Source: Buddleja alternifolia
Lineage: Eukaryota; Streptophyta; Magnoliopsida; Lamiales; Scrophulariaceae
Length of the DNA: 64,000 nt
Assembly: GCA_019426215.1 (NCBI GenBank)
Contig: CM033396.1
Span: 23,513,101 to 23,577,100, forward strand
Reading direction: 5' to 3'
Shown: positions 11,156 through 21,954 of the stretch, one piece after another
Numbering within the stretch: the first letter of the stretch is position 1
Layout of the letters: each line of letters begins with the position of its first letter
Notes under the pieces: generated by a model
What the model saw: the letters and a program-made list of their open reading frames with translations, nothing else
Told to the model about the DNA's origin: nothing
The model's database searches: none
Made by a program: the position numbers and the translations under genes

Positions 11156-11671
11156 TACCCGGGATAGAACCACTTCAAATCTCGAGGCCTACGAACGAAA
11201 CCCTTTCGAAATTCTCGGAATAAGAAGGCTCGAGAGAATGAAAGAAAGCTTGAGGAGTTTTAAATGTCATTAAACTATATTGTAATGGCTCACGTAACGG
11301 TCATTTGTTTAAAAGTACGCTTTTGACTGTCATAAATAATGGTAGATCACTTGTGTGCACAAAGCATAAGATTGCAGCCCGTATGATCATGGCTATCAAT
11401 CGTAATGCGTAGTAGATATTAACTCTTCATCGTTTTACACTGTTGGATCAAAAGAAATCTTACAGAAATCCCACATACTTCAAACAACGACTTTAACATT
11501 TGATTTCTCATTTGTTCGAACTTGGATTTGAGAAATTCGAAATGCTAAATTTATATCTCGGGTATACATTTTATTTGAATTTGTTACTGGAAATGCGTCA
11601 CACGTTCTTTACTTTACATCCGATTTCCAACATATAATTTGTATTGACGTTTCTTGAATGAATTACAATAC
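11156..11671. other. No recognisable feature
   Basis: About 500 bp with no ORF, TIR or LTR I recognise. It ends in AATAC (11667-11671), the left target duplication of the Gypsy D insertion. Confidence 0.5.
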
Positions 11672-12174
11672 TGATGATGGTAAAAATCATCAGACAGTGA
11701 TTGCCACGCGATGGACCATGTGGAGTAAGGGAACCGATCCAACTCACGACAAACTAGGTTAAGAGTTAATTAAGTTATAGACTGCACTCGGTTACTTCGA
11801 GCTGCCTACGTACCCAAGTATGTGGGATCAAGTCAGTCGTAGTTCTTTTGTGGGGTTACTCTCAATAGCCAGTGAATTTTTACTGGGGGAATAGATAATG
11901 AGCTTCTCCCAGCTCCTCTAAGGTATTTATAAGGAACTGGTAGTGGACTATGGGCCATGGGCCTAAATTAGTTAACAACCCATCAAGGTTTGTCTCCTTG
12001 AGATTATGGTCTCTTAAACTGATATTAGGACCCAACTATTTTTGGTGGGTCTTTCGTCCTTGTTGGACTTGTACAGAGGGTCCTCCACGGATCCGCCCGC
12101 GGGTAGCGACCCGACCCATCTTGGGGACACAGGCAATTACCATAATACCTTTGGGTACTTTTTAGTGCACATCA
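11672..12174 (-). repeat. 3' LTR of Gypsy D
   Basis: Bounded by TG..CA in the printed strand (TGATGATGG ... GTGCACATCA). Matches 18353-18855 nearly base for base; small differences include TATTAGGACCC versus TATTAAGACCC. Confidence 0.9.
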
Positions 12175-12177
12175 TAA

Positions 12178-12192
12178 TGCCCCCCACTCCCG
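12178..12192 (-). other. Polypurine tract of Gypsy D
   Basis: On the minus strand CGGGAGTGGGGGGCATTA abuts the 3' LTR, the expected plus-strand primer position. Confidence 0.75.
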
Positions 12193-12815
12193 GGTTTACT
12201 GGGCGGGATACCTGGGAGTGAATGTAATACCGCTTAGGTCGTGCCACCTAATTTCGAATTTTACTAGGCAATGAGTCATAAAGGCTCCTCATCTACTCTT
12301 GTATAACTATGGAGGGGGTAGTTGGCACTTAGCCACAATTTCCCTTCTCAACTCCACACTCTCTCATCCCTTAAAGAAATTATCTCTCTAGGAGCTTCCC
12401 TCACTCGGCAAGAGCCAAAGTGACCAAGGTAAAAAATAACGTAATTTGCTATTGCTTTCTTCTTTGGTGTGGACATGTGATAATAGCTTTGAGATACTTT
12501 CAAACTTCTCTTCCCCTCTTTTGATTGATTAAATCCATGTTCTCCTCTCCCCAATAGAGGTCGTTTAGGAATTGTCGGAGTCCAACCGGGCAGAAATTCA
12601 TAGAACGTAGTCCTTAATAGCCCATCGATCGCCTCGTGGTCGGCAGACCCTCGCGGCTGCTGTTGCGGGACTTAGCCTGGCGACGGGGGCCGTGTGACCT
12701 GCATTGGATCCGGGTCTACCCCTTTGGTCGACTTTCAAATATGTTTTTTACGGTGCGTTCACTTCTTGTGTGCGTGTGATATCTTATTTAGATAAGCTCT
12801 ATTCAGAACTAGTTA
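12193..12815 (+). other. Leader / upstream region of the antisense ORF
   Basis: About 620 bp with no convincing coding content. TGTATAACTATGGAGG lies at about 12299-12314, and a possible 5' splice site (CCAAG|GTAAAA) lies near 12425-12432. This is consistent with an untranslated leader and intron before the antisense ORF, but that is inference. Confidence 0.3.
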
Positions 12816-14820
12816 TTGATGGAGCCCTTTATTTTCATAGGACTAGGGAGTCATTATCCCCCAAATACTGAGGTCCCAATCTCCGACGATGGCTTTGTGT
12901 TAGACTCTCGTGATTCCACTATCACTGAGACCGAGCTTGTAGCTCTATTCGAGGAGACGGTGATGGACTTCGAGTTGCTCTTGCCCGTGTTGGGGTGTCA
13001 AATCCTAGATCCTCCAGAGGGGCACGTGACCCTATACTTGGAGTATTTCGTTCGGGGCTTACCTTCCCATATCACAAACTCTTCGGGGAGATATCAGACC
13101 ACTATGGCATATGCATTAATCAGTTGACCCCGACGTGTTTTGTCCTCTTCGAGGGCTTTATTTCTCGATTTACTGAGCTAGGTATTGACATTAACCTAGA
13201 GGTCTTTCGGGCCTTGTTTATAGTCAAGGCGTGTGGTTTCACGCCATATGTATATTTTCCCCAGCTCCGACTGCTAGGTTCTTGGAGGGCAATTTTAAAA
13301 CCAAGGGTGATTGGAAGCTAAAGTTTTTCTATTTTCCCCTCACCAACTTGGGCATATCGATGCCTTTGCGTTGGAAAAGGAACCTAGATTCTCAGCAAGA
13401 CATCCCCGTACAAAGGCAACTTAGAGTTGACTTTGGCAAGGCAGGATTGTATGATGGTAGATTTGATGTTAACCAGTTCTATACTCCCGGTATATGGTGC
13501 TCTTTATTTCTTAGTCTTTTGCATTATAACTCTTTCATGTTATTTTAGCATTGTACTTTCTCTTGCTAACGGTAGATAAATCTATTCCTTGTGCAGGCAT
13601 GAGGATGCCTAAGGGTGCCATATCCAAGGGTGCCAAAGTGACTTACACCGTCCCCCGCACTTTCAAAGTTTCACATGGTCGTGGAAAGGGAGCTGATCAG
13701 CCAGATCCTTTGTCCCTTGCCCATTCAAGTGTGCCCCGAGCTCTTTCCTCTTTGGATCCGGTCTTGTTGGAGCAGGTGCCATGCACCTAGAATTTGAGTC
13801 CTTGATGGAGGATTTAGGTGCCAAGGGTCCTAAGGGCTCTAAGCTGGGCGCTGCTGCTAGCCCTCGAGGCACTGAGGTGTTGGTGATAGGAGATGACAAT
13901 GATGCCGTCGAGCACTCTGCTCATTTGTCTTCGAAGAACAGCCGTGGGAAGGGGGTGGCCCCTGATTGAGGGGGGAGGGCGCATGCCTTCTTATCCTTTG
14001 CCTCCGTCAGTCCCTGCTACGAAGCATGCTCGCGCTGACACTCCGGGGAGTTCCAGTTCTGTCGGTCCTGACAATGGCTTGTTTAACTCTGGGGCAAACT
14101 TGGACCCCGGTGTTATTTTCTTTTGGGACACGACTGATCCCGTGATGCCTTGGTCAGTGATGAGGATGGTCGTGACCGACTTCGATGTTACCCACTTGTC
14201 ATCCCTACCGATCGAGCGTCTTGATCAAGAGATTTGCACCGATGCTGGTCAGGTAAGCATTTACAAGTGTTGCAATCATTATTTTGAGGTTGCATATTCA
14301 TGTCTCTAAGATTTTCTTTCCACTCTTACCCTTTTGTCAAGCTGTTCAATTATCCCACTGCCTTTGCCACAAATGCGAGAAGATGGAGAAGGAGCATCTG
14401 GGGAGCCTCCGAAAGAACCGTCAGCTGCTATTGCGGGTTTTTGGGGCTAAGAACTCTTCTGACAAATGGAATTGGAAGTATAAGGAGGCTCAGAAGAAGC
14501 TTGAGGCAAAGAAGTTAGACGGTAGCTGCTTCCTTGCCTCATACGCTGGGAAAAAAGCTTTCATGATGCCAAGAAATCGGCAGTAGAGAAGTTTTGCAAG
14601 AGTGCTGCCTATATCGAGGAGTGCAACCAGCGGGCTTATAAGGTTGCTAGGGGTTTTATGACCAAGATGGTGCGCAAGTGCAGTAGGACTCTTCGCAGGA
14701 GTGGTCGATACCCCGATGGTGATTTCACTTGGTTGTACGAGAATGTCCCCAACACCAGTGATGGGGAGACCTATAGTAGAGGCAGCGCTGCTAGCTAAGG
14801 TCTTGGTAGCTTCCCCAGCC
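12816..14820 (+). pseudogene. Antisense ORF of Gypsy D, 'putative gypsy-type transposon' domain
   Basis: Plus-strand reading, opposite to gag. The first piece (12816 on) starts MEPFIFIGLGSHYPP. The core, in a second frame from about 13050, reads GLTFPYHKLFGEISDHYGI, CINQLTPTCFVLFEGFISRF and FRALFIVKACGF. It then moves to a third frame near 13280 with FLEGNFKTKGDWKLKFFYF. This pattern (GL-P-H--F-E----YGI---QL-P, then WK--FF) matches the Transposase_28 / 'putative gypsy type transposon' family common in plant Gypsy elements. Plausible introns occur at about 13494-13596 (GTATAT..GCAG) and from about 14252 (GTAAGC) to about 14340. The later part is Ser/Gly-rich, then charged and helical (EKMEKEHLGSLRKN). 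The two frameshifts make this copy non-functional. An upstream TATA-like region and a 5' leader lie at 12240-12560. Its function is unknown. Confidence 0.6.
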
Positions 14821-16190
14821 ATGCAACTCTTTCTATATTGTCACCCTTTGAGGTTTATGCTCTTGCACTGTTTTTAGTCTGTTTCATGCTTTACCAGTAA
14901 GGACATTTATTCTTAATTGCCCATTGATGGGTAGATGTTATTTTAGCCATGTGAGGATTGATGGACATTTTTCCTCTTGGCATGTTGCCTTTTGAGGATT
15001 TCTTTTCTTATCATGAATCCTATCTTTAGTATGTTAACTTGTAGTCATCTCGCTGATAGCGATTGATTTTTTCATTGTTCAAACTGCTTGGTTATATATT
15101 TTCCTCCGTATGTCTCCTTACTCCTTAATTATGCTAGTCAAATTTAGGAGTAAACGACCATATAGTGAGGGAGTTAGAAAATATTTGTGCTATACTGTGA
15201 TTGAATGAGCGACACGGTTCGTGATACCGGAAGTCGGCACTTATTATGGGCTTGGGTGCCTCTTAGTTTGTTCACAATCTCAATCCGAAATCTTAGTGGT
15301 AGTGGGGAGGACCTTTTGTAGGTCCTCTACCTCTCTCGGTATTATTAGAGGGATTATGGGGTACAATCTCTGTCCATAGCCTTAGTGGGAGTGGGGAGAC
15401 CTTTTGTAGATCCTCAAGCTCTTTCAGTCTTATGAAGGGACTATGGGGCATGATCTCCATCCATAGTCCTAGTGGGAGTGGGGAGACCTTTTATAGGTCC
15501 TCAATCTCTCTTGGTACTATGGAGGGATTGTGAGGTCGCCCATCCTCTGGCGAGTCATATATGGCTTGGGGGATTTTAGCGATGCCACCCATGTTGACCT
15601 CGAATGGGGTCGCGTGTGATGTTTATGAGGCCTCCAGTGGGAGCTTGGTAGCTCCCCGGGGTCATATTAAAGTTTTCGTTCCTTCCCTTACGCGGGTGGA
15701 GTGGTTACTCATTTATAGCTATCGGTAATCTAATAGCATAACAATAGTGACACAAGCATCTAAGTATATGTTTGGCCAGTGGCCTGAATTTATTGAGTGC
15801 CACTTACTCTTATCATGGCAAATCAAAGAATAGCAGAAATAAACAAAGTATCGAGACCTTGAAATGGTCTCAGTTGAAGCCATTAACTCTCGGTTTGCTA
15901 TTCGACCATGATTTGAAGATAACATTTAATATATGCAAAGGAGAAGGGTGCTAATAAGCACTCAGATAACGTATTCAGTCATTCATGCATGAAATAAAAG
16001 AAATAAGGGAGGTGCACGTTGGCACCTCAAAACAATGTTTGCGGTGTTAAGCACCTCAAAACACAAAATAAACACTTGGCTCCTGGACAACATGGTATAG
16101 TCTTAAAGTTTGATATGGAATAGGTGGTGATTGATGGTTTACCTTCAAAAGCCACCCGAGGCTCGGCACTCTGACATTGCTGAGTTGGGG
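14821..16190. other. Noncoding internal region of Gypsy D
   Basis: No pol homology on either strand where RT, RNase H and integrase would lie. It contains the 89-bp tandem repeat and otherwise unremarkable sequence. Confidence 0.6.
15274..15540. repeat. 89-bp tandem repeat, three units
   Basis: Three imperfect units of about 89 bp, each containing CTTAGTGGGAGTGGGGAGACC-like text followed by a (T)AGGTCCTC phrase and an ATGGGG(T/C)A line. The third unit diverges at its end. Confidence 0.85.
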
Positions 16191-16209
16191 GAGTGATTCC
16201 CCGGGCTCT

Positions 16210-16765
16210 TCATACTTCCCATGAGATTTTTAGCCAGCAAAGGGGGGGGCCTGAGAGCGATAGCCGGGCTCTCTCGGCTTTGCCCCCCAAGCCATCTTCC
16301 ACCACCGAGATCAAGTCGATCGCCACTTGCTTCCCTTTATCCTCAGGGTCCTTTTCACCGTACTTTCTTTTGGGTTTCTTCAGTGCGTTCGCGTAGCATT
16401 CTCTTGCCACCTTGACATCCCCAGCTGTTTCTCCCACTCCCTTGGGGGTGGGGAACTTAATCTTCACGTGGAAGGTTGAGCTAACGGCCTAGAATAAGTT
16501 CAAGCTCGGCCTCCCCAAGATGATTTTGTAGGTAAAGGGGACTATGACCACTAAGAACTTAACCATTTTTGTGTAGCGTGTGGGATAGACGCTAAGAGAG
16601 ATGGGGAGAGATACTTCTCCTAGGGCTTCCACAGTCTCACCCGTGAATCCCGTAAGGGAAGTGTTGACTGTCTGAAGCTAGGCATTGTCTACCCCCAGCT
16701 GAGTAAAGGCATTGTGAAATATTATGTCCGCCGAACTCCCATTATCAACTAATACCTTTTTAACC
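16210..16765 (-). pseudogene. Gypsy D protease, broken
   Basis: The minus-strand translation begins KVLVDNGSSADIIFHNAF, the aspartic-protease active-site region (D-N-G here, D-S/T-G in many relatives, D-N-G common in Tat). It continues with SLTGFTGETVEALG, PLPISL-like text and KIILGRPSLN, the family's conserved C-terminal ILGRP motif. TAG stops interrupt after VDNA and after SLNLF. The open part (16467-16210) is a lysine-rich linker where the pol polyprotein would continue. Lies directly downstream of gag. Confidence 0.7.
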
Positions 16766-17620
16766 TAGAGGTTTGAGATGGTCGACTATGCCTTGCTGCT
16801 TCGCTATTGCCAAGACTTGCTCCCTTGGAAGGGTGAGTGGAGTGTACTTGGCAAACCTCGATAGGGGCATAGGCTTTTTCTCTTTAGCCTCTGGCACCTT
16901 GTCCTCATCTTTGACTTTTCTCTTGTTGCCTACACTCTCATCCTTTAGTGACCCGATGGTCTCCTTAATCCTTATGTACCTTTTAGCTCTAGCCAACAAC
17001 TCCACCATGGTTGTCGGGGGCTTCCCTATGATTGACTCCTTGAACCTATTGTTTCGTAAGTTCTTTTGCATAATGCTTGACAATAACTCGTGATTCACAT
17101 GTGGCACCTCTGACACCGAGTTGGAGAAATGCCTCACATAATCCCTCAAGGATTCTCCGTCCTTTTGAACCACCGTGAACAAGAAAGATGCTACCATGGG
17201 GTATTTCTTGTTCATGGAAAAGTGATTGAGGAAACGCCTGGTCAGCTGATCGAAGTTGGTGATAGTGTCGGCTGGTAGCTTATTGAACCAACTCAGTGCT
17301 TTCCTCAAAAGGGTGGTTTGGAAGATCTTACAGTATGCGGCGTCGCTGATATCGTACATTTCTGCCTTTGCGTTGAACTTGTCAACATGTTCGTGAGGGT
17401 CTCCGTCTCCCTCATACTCACTCAAGTGTGGAATCTTAAGCCCTGGGGGCAAGGACTCAGCCAATATTGCTGAACAAAACGGGATTCTCTTCGATGGAGC
17501 CACTGCTAAGGGCACTAATAGCATGTCTTCATACCTCCTGTAGTCTTTTGGGCTTCTATCATGATGAGGTTCACGCCTTCTTTGACCTTCACGCCTTGGC
17601 AAGGCCTCCTCGGGGGTCAC
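16760..17620 (-). CDS. Gypsy D gag (capsid-like) polyprotein
   Basis: 286 aa open reading frame. A basic N-terminus is followed by the retrotransposon gag core: LPPGLKIPHLSEYEGDGDP, then AYCKIFQTTLLRKALSWFNK-type text, then FDQLTRRFLNHFS and LRDYVRHFS. The tail is lysine-rich (EAKEKKPMPLSRF). It would package element RNA in cytoplasmic particles. No CCHC knuckle is visible. The frame ends at 16760, immediately before the protease. Upstream in-frame sequence may extend it beyond 17620. Tat lineage is inferred from the gag wording and the PBS. Confidence 0.75.
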   Translation of the reverse strand: MTPEEALPRREGQRRREPHHDRSPKDYRRYEDMLLVPLAVAPSKRIPFCSAILAESLPPGLKIPHLSEYEGDGDPHEHVDKFNAKAEMYDISDAAYCKIFQTTLLRKALSWFNKLPADTITNFDQLTRRFLNHFSMNKKYPMVASFLFTVVQKDGESLRDYVRHFSNSVSEVPHVNHELLSSIMQKNLRNNRFKESIIGKPPTTMVELLARAKRYIRIKETIGSLKDESVGNKRKVKDEDKVPEAKEKKPMPLSRFAKYTPLTLPREQVLAIAKQQGIVDHLKPLG

Positions 17621-18332
17621 GGAGATGTGACCTCAGCGTGGAGACTGGGGAGGCATTGGCCCTCTGTCTCTACCTCTTGGTGGCTTCTTAAGGGGTGAGG
17701 CCACACTGTTCTCTTCTTCTCTGGCAGCGCCATTCACCGGGGAGTTGGATCATTTCGAACCAATCCTGCCGGGGTCAGAGATTCTCGACCTTGGTAGGGG
17801 GATTGGCCTAGTCACCCTCGGTGATGGCGACTCTTCTCACGAGGCTCAGTACCCCTGCGAACAGATGGTGGAGGCGGATCTTGCAACTCCTGCTCGCGGG
17901 GTGGGGAGCCTCCGGTCTGCTTCTCTCGTGGGAATTTTGCCCTCTGCTGGCTACTAGACCTTGGGGTGCCGGGGAAGAATGTGCCCGAGCGTATTGCTGA
18001 ACAACCCTTGCCGCTGCTCTCACTGAAGCATCCTCTACCAGAGCAAGTAACGCCTTTTGGGTGATCTCGAACACCCTGGAAGCAGGGGGTGGGATCACCT
18101 CTGGTGCAACAGGTGGTGCATTTTGCTCTCTAATCGGGGGTGCTACTTCCGGACCTCTGCCCTCAGTCTGACCGTTGGGAGGATTTTTTTCTCATTTTGG
18201 ATGACCGGGCCGATCCTCAGGCAATGGGTTGGGAATTCCATTAGCAGCAGTAGGATGATGGTGGCTGGTCATTCATTCTCCAGTAGTACGAGCTTATGAC
18301 CTAGTTTGTATACTCAGTGGTTGAGACATTCT

Positions 18333-18350
18333 TCCCACAGACGGTGCCAA
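18333..18350 (-). other. Primer binding site of Gypsy D
   Basis: On the minus strand ATTGGCACCGTCTGTGGGAA follows the 5' LTR within 2 nt. It is a one-base variant of the TTGGCGCCGTCTGTGGGAA sequence common in Tat-type plant elements. Confidence 0.7.
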
Positions 18351-18352
18351 TC

Positions 18353-18855
18353 TAATGATGGTAAAAATTGTCAGACAGTGATTGCCACGCGATGGACCAT
18401 GTGGAGTAAGGGAACCGATCCAACTCACGACAAACTAGGTTAAGAGTTAATTAAGTTATAGACTGCACTCGGTTACTTCGAGCTGCCTACGTACCCAAGG
18501 TATGTGGGATCAAGTCAGTCGTAGTTCTTTTGTGGGGTTACTCTCAATAGCCAGTGAATTTTTACTGGGGGAATAGATAATGAGCTTCTCCCAGCTCCTC
18601 TAAGGTATTATAAGGAACTGGTAGTGGACTATGGGCCATGGGCCTAAATTAGTTAACAACCCATCAAGGTTTGTCTCCTTGAGATTATGGTCTCTTAAAC
18701 TGATATTAAGACCCAACTATTTTTGGTGGGTCTTTCGTCCTTGTTGGACTTGTACAGAGGGTCCTCCACGGATCCGCCCTCGGGTAGCGACCCGACCCAT
18801 CTTGGGGACACAAGTAATTACCATAATACCCTTGGGTACTTTTTGGTGCACATCA
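18353..18855 (-). repeat. 5' LTR of Gypsy D
   Basis: Direct repeat of 11672-12174. Begins TAATGATGG in the printed strand (a G-to-A change from TGATGATGG) and ends GTGCACATCA before the AATAC duplication. Confidence 0.9.
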
Positions 18856-18860
18856 AATAC

Positions 18861-19149
18861 AATGATGCAATATATATAAGAATACAATACGATGCATGGG
18901 CTACACAAAATTTGGGCTGGATATGCATACACTAACAGACTTTATTCATGGTTTTGATTTGAATAAAGTGAAGGTTAATTTTCTTGTGCATCTAGAATAT
19001 GTACATTTTAAGCCAGGGATCTTTGCTTCTGGATAAGTGCATCAATCTCATTGAAACATTTCTTAACAAGAGCAATCATGAATTACAAGAAATTAGAGAA
19101 GGGAACAAAAATCATATATAAGTTGTTACAGGTTTACACAAACACAACT
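18861..19149 (-). other. 3' flank of the sulfurase-like gene
   Basis: AT-rich sequence immediately downstream of the stop codon at 19150. It presumably holds the 3' UTR (several AATAAA-like stretches on the minus strand). The Gypsy D insertion lies only about 300 bp beyond the stop. Confidence 0.4.
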
Positions 19150-20453
19150 TCACTCTTGCTCTTGAGCAGACGAGGCTGACATGTCAAACGATTTTCGTCT
19201 AACCAAAAGGCAAGTAACCTTAGAAGAATGAGTATTCGCATTGTCAAGACTGCACAGCACAAAATCGGGCCTATGTAGTGCGAGATTAAGCTGATCTTCA
19301 CCGACTACCAAAGCAGTAGCATCAAGCAGAACATGCCACGAGTTACGATGTGCTTCTGAAATCCAATGCATAGAGTACCGAGTCCCCTTCACTTCAGCCG
19401 GGTAACAAAAAAGTCCCTTTGGAGTATGCTTACATTTCCTTCTAAAATAATGACTTAATTGTGACCCCTTAATCCTCAAATCCAACCAACTCTCGGGTGC
19501 CAATACCACTCGTGATTCCTTGTAGCTGGCAAATTCCCTTACACAATCATGATCTTCACCAACACTTGTCATATAATAGTTTCCTTTGAAAAAAGGGTAG
19601 CTTTCTCCAACCAGCATCATTGCATCCTTGTAATTTTGGGTGAAGAGAACGAGATATTCCTCGTCGTGTAATCCACAATGTTTTAAAACTTTGTTTCGTG
19701 CTTGAATTTCGGGAATTGAGATAAAGCTCCCGTGGAATGAGGATTTTTCGGTGAGGATATTAAGCAATCTTGATGGCTCAAGCTGTGTGTTCTCAAGATC
19801 AGGGAGGCTACTTCCAAAGGAAGGAGTAAACGAAGCTCCTCTAGGTGATTTTCTCTTGTTGTCGTCTGGTTGGGGCTCCGACAGCTTCTCTTTGACGCAG
19901 AGATCGTATAGATCAGTTTTTTCTCCTCCTTCTACAAGGGCGTTCGAGTACTCGGGGTATTTAGCAAGGACATATTGTTCTACATATTGCATTTCTGTGG
20001 GAGTTATGGGTCCCGACCACCTCAGATCGAGACCGTGGAGAGTTGATATGGCTTCTGCTACTATATGAGCAGGAATTACTCTATGAGCTTTCTGTTTTCA
20101 TTTAAAACAAGTAAACAGAACATAAATGAAAATTAGATAAATTGTATTTCTGCCTTATACTGGGATTTAGTAAATGGGGTAATGTTGATGTTACCTTAAA
20201 AACCATGCTATTTGGTCTGCCATTTTCGATTTTCGATTTTGCTGAGGGGCTGAATAGGGATTTTCTCATATCGTCTTCCTTCGTTCCCTGATTCATAAGG
20301 AGACAGAAACTGTCAGAATTTGAAGAATCCTGCGGATTATGATACCACTTTTCTCAGAATAATTGTAGTTCTTTTTACCTTCATTCCTGGAGAGAGGACT
20401 ATATGTTTCTCATTGGTTTTTGCCATGGTTATTGCAGATTTTTCTCCACCCAT
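19150..20453 (-). CDS. Molybdenum-cofactor-sulfurase-like protein (PLP-transferase superfamily), three exons
   Basis: Host gene. The last exon (20091-19150, 313 aa plus stop) opens KAHRVIPAHIVAEAISTLHG after a CAG acceptor. It contains GPITPTEMQYVEQYVLAKYP, TQLEPSRLLNILTEKSSF, ISIPEIQARNKVLKHCGL, YLVLFTQNYKDAMMLVGE, WLDLRIKGSQLSHYFRRKCK, GTRYSMHWISEAHRNSWHVL and LALHRPDFVLCSLDN. These phrases closely resemble plant proteins annotated as Mo-cofactor-sulfurase-like; full NifS-like catalysis is unproven and I did not locate a PLP lysine. Exon 2 ends at 20195 (VFK, then GTAACA). Exon 1 is 20453-20379 (ATG at 20453 or 20426; ends MK before GTAAAA). Exon 2 starts at 20329 (intron 1 only 49 nt, adds DSSNSDSFCLLMNQ) or at 20287 (91 nt); both keep frame. 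All introns are phase 0. The coding sequence is intact, about 370-383 aa. The exact role is unknown. Confidence 0.72.
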
Positions 20454-20927
20454 AAACCGGTAGATAAACGAGATCAAAGAAGAGAGGATTGGGCTAAAGT
20501 GGGAGAAGAAACTGAGGTAAATTCAAAATAAAATTGTATAATAGGTTGAGATCATCATCAACAAGTAAGAGAAGGTTTGTGCTGAAATTTGCATATACTT
20601 TTTGTTGTTGCAAATTCAAATAAAGTTAGTATGGTAATAGGTAATGAAGTTGCAAAGAGGACAACAGATAGAAATGAAGAATATATGCAGTGTAAAGCCA
20701 ACCCTTAAAACAAATAATAGTGATGTTGTTTGCAGATGGGGATCAAAGTTTAAATATGAGAACGACAATAACAATGTTTTCTTCAATAGCAAATAGGAAC
20801 CATTACATTCTTTCACTTTTAGCACATATATATAATTTCAGTATGAGAAGTAAGTTTGAGAAAATGAAACAATTTGACTAAGTAATATAGTAACATAATT
20901 ATGGATGGGAAAAGAGTATAATTATAG
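20454..20927. other. Upstream region of the sulfurase-like gene
   Basis: No coding potential beyond short chance ORFs. It should contain the minus-strand promoter, but no specific element is convincing. Confidence 0.3.
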
Positions 20928-21105
20928 ATGGAGCCAGGGGTTGGTGGTGGCCTCCGTCCCCCAGTAGCTTTGAAAAAGAAATTTTTTGGCTCGATAATTA
21001 TATGATATTCAAAATTTTATCCCCAAAACCTAAAACAATCAAGTTTCCCCCCCTTTTTTTAGCTATTCGCCCTCCGCACTAAAAATCATGGCTCCATCCT
21101 GCGTA
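20928..21105. mobile_element. Short hAT-like MITE
   Basis: Starts ATAGATGGAGCCAGGGGTTG and ends CATGGCTCCATCCTGCGTATA, so imperfect inverted termini around GATGGAGCCA. The inside has CCTCCGTCCCCC and a CCCCCCC run like the nearby hAT ends. About 170 bp. No clear 8-bp target duplication was found. Confidence 0.4.
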
Positions 21106-21501
21106 TAATATCATCCATGTTAGGTGGAACAATGACCATAAACAAGGCTTGACATTAGGATTGTTGTAAAACTCTAATATGTATTAACTAAAATATTTAA
21201 CACATATATATCACAACTATACATGTTTAATTGAAGAATAACGTCAGCATTTGAATATAAAATCTCAAGTAGAAAGTGAGTGATGGTAGACCACTTGCAA
21301 TGTATGACCTGATTGGGGTGCTAATTTATGTCAAAATCAGCAACAAATTAATATTCAATATGTGATTATGTAAGCTTAGCAGTTAGCACCAAACAAAGTA
21401 AGAATATTCCCAGCATAGGAACTTTCAGGTGTGAAATGTATTAGGAAAATATTTCTTCTCTTTCTCTATTTAAAACCAAGTACAACTGGAAAAAAACTTA
21501 A

Positions 21502-21954
21502 GGCTATGTTTGTTTGTGTTTCCATTTTACTTTTTCCATTCTTATTTTCATCTGAAATTGAAAATACACACTTTACACTATTTTTAACTGAAAATATTCT
21601 CATTTTCATTCTCATTTTTACGTTCCCAATAAATTTCAATCATTTCAGTAAAATTATATTTCACATCACTCATCTCACAATTTCTTTTTATCACTTGTCT
21701 CTCTCATCTCCTTTCAATTTTTTAAATATTTCTCTCTCATCTCCTTTAAATTTTTAAATTCAACACTATTCATCTAATCATTACTTTTTAATCATTTCAT
21801 ACATCACATTCACCAATTTCAACCATTTTTAAAAACACAATCAAACATACCTATTTTTTTTACTTTTCTCATACAAAAGTCAAAAAATTCATTCCCCCAT
21901 ATATTTTAGAAAATGACGATTGAAAATAAAATGAAAACACATCCAAACAAAGCC
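21502..21954. mobile_element. Tourist-like (PIF/Harbinger) MITE
   Basis: A 453-bp element with TIRs GGCTATGTTTGTTTGTGTTT and GGCTTTGTTTGGATGTGTTT (right end read on the minus strand), flanked by the 3-bp duplication TAA (21499-21501 and 21955-21957) typical of PIF/Harbinger. Internal sequence is T-rich with CATTTTCATT-type repeats. No transposase. Confidence 0.75.

Larger units (their letters stand above)
11672..18855 (-). mobile_element. Gypsy D: Tat-type LTR element with gag-protease and an antisense ORF
   Basis: Two 503-bp direct LTRs (11672-12174, 18353-18855) are flanked by a perfect 5-bp duplication AATAC (11667-11671, 18856-18860). On the minus strand the order is 5' LTR, PBS, gag, protease, then about 1.4 kb of noncoding repeats. 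An ORF on the opposite strand, a polypurine tract and the 3' LTR complete it. No reverse transcriptase, RNase H or integrase was found. Antisense ORFs near the 3' LTR are known in Tat-lineage Gypsy elements. The LTRs differ at few positions, so the insertion is fairly recent although its genes are broken. Confidence 0.85.

Noticed and set aside
10194..12295. AGGCTCCTCAT at 10196 and at 12284 as target duplications of the hAT-like end at 10208
   Set aside because: The second copy lies inside Gypsy D, and no hAT right terminus adjoins it; treated as coincidence.
15274..15540. CRISPR-like repeat array
   Set aside because: Units are contiguous imperfect tandem copies without unique spacers, in a eukaryotic retrotransposon.
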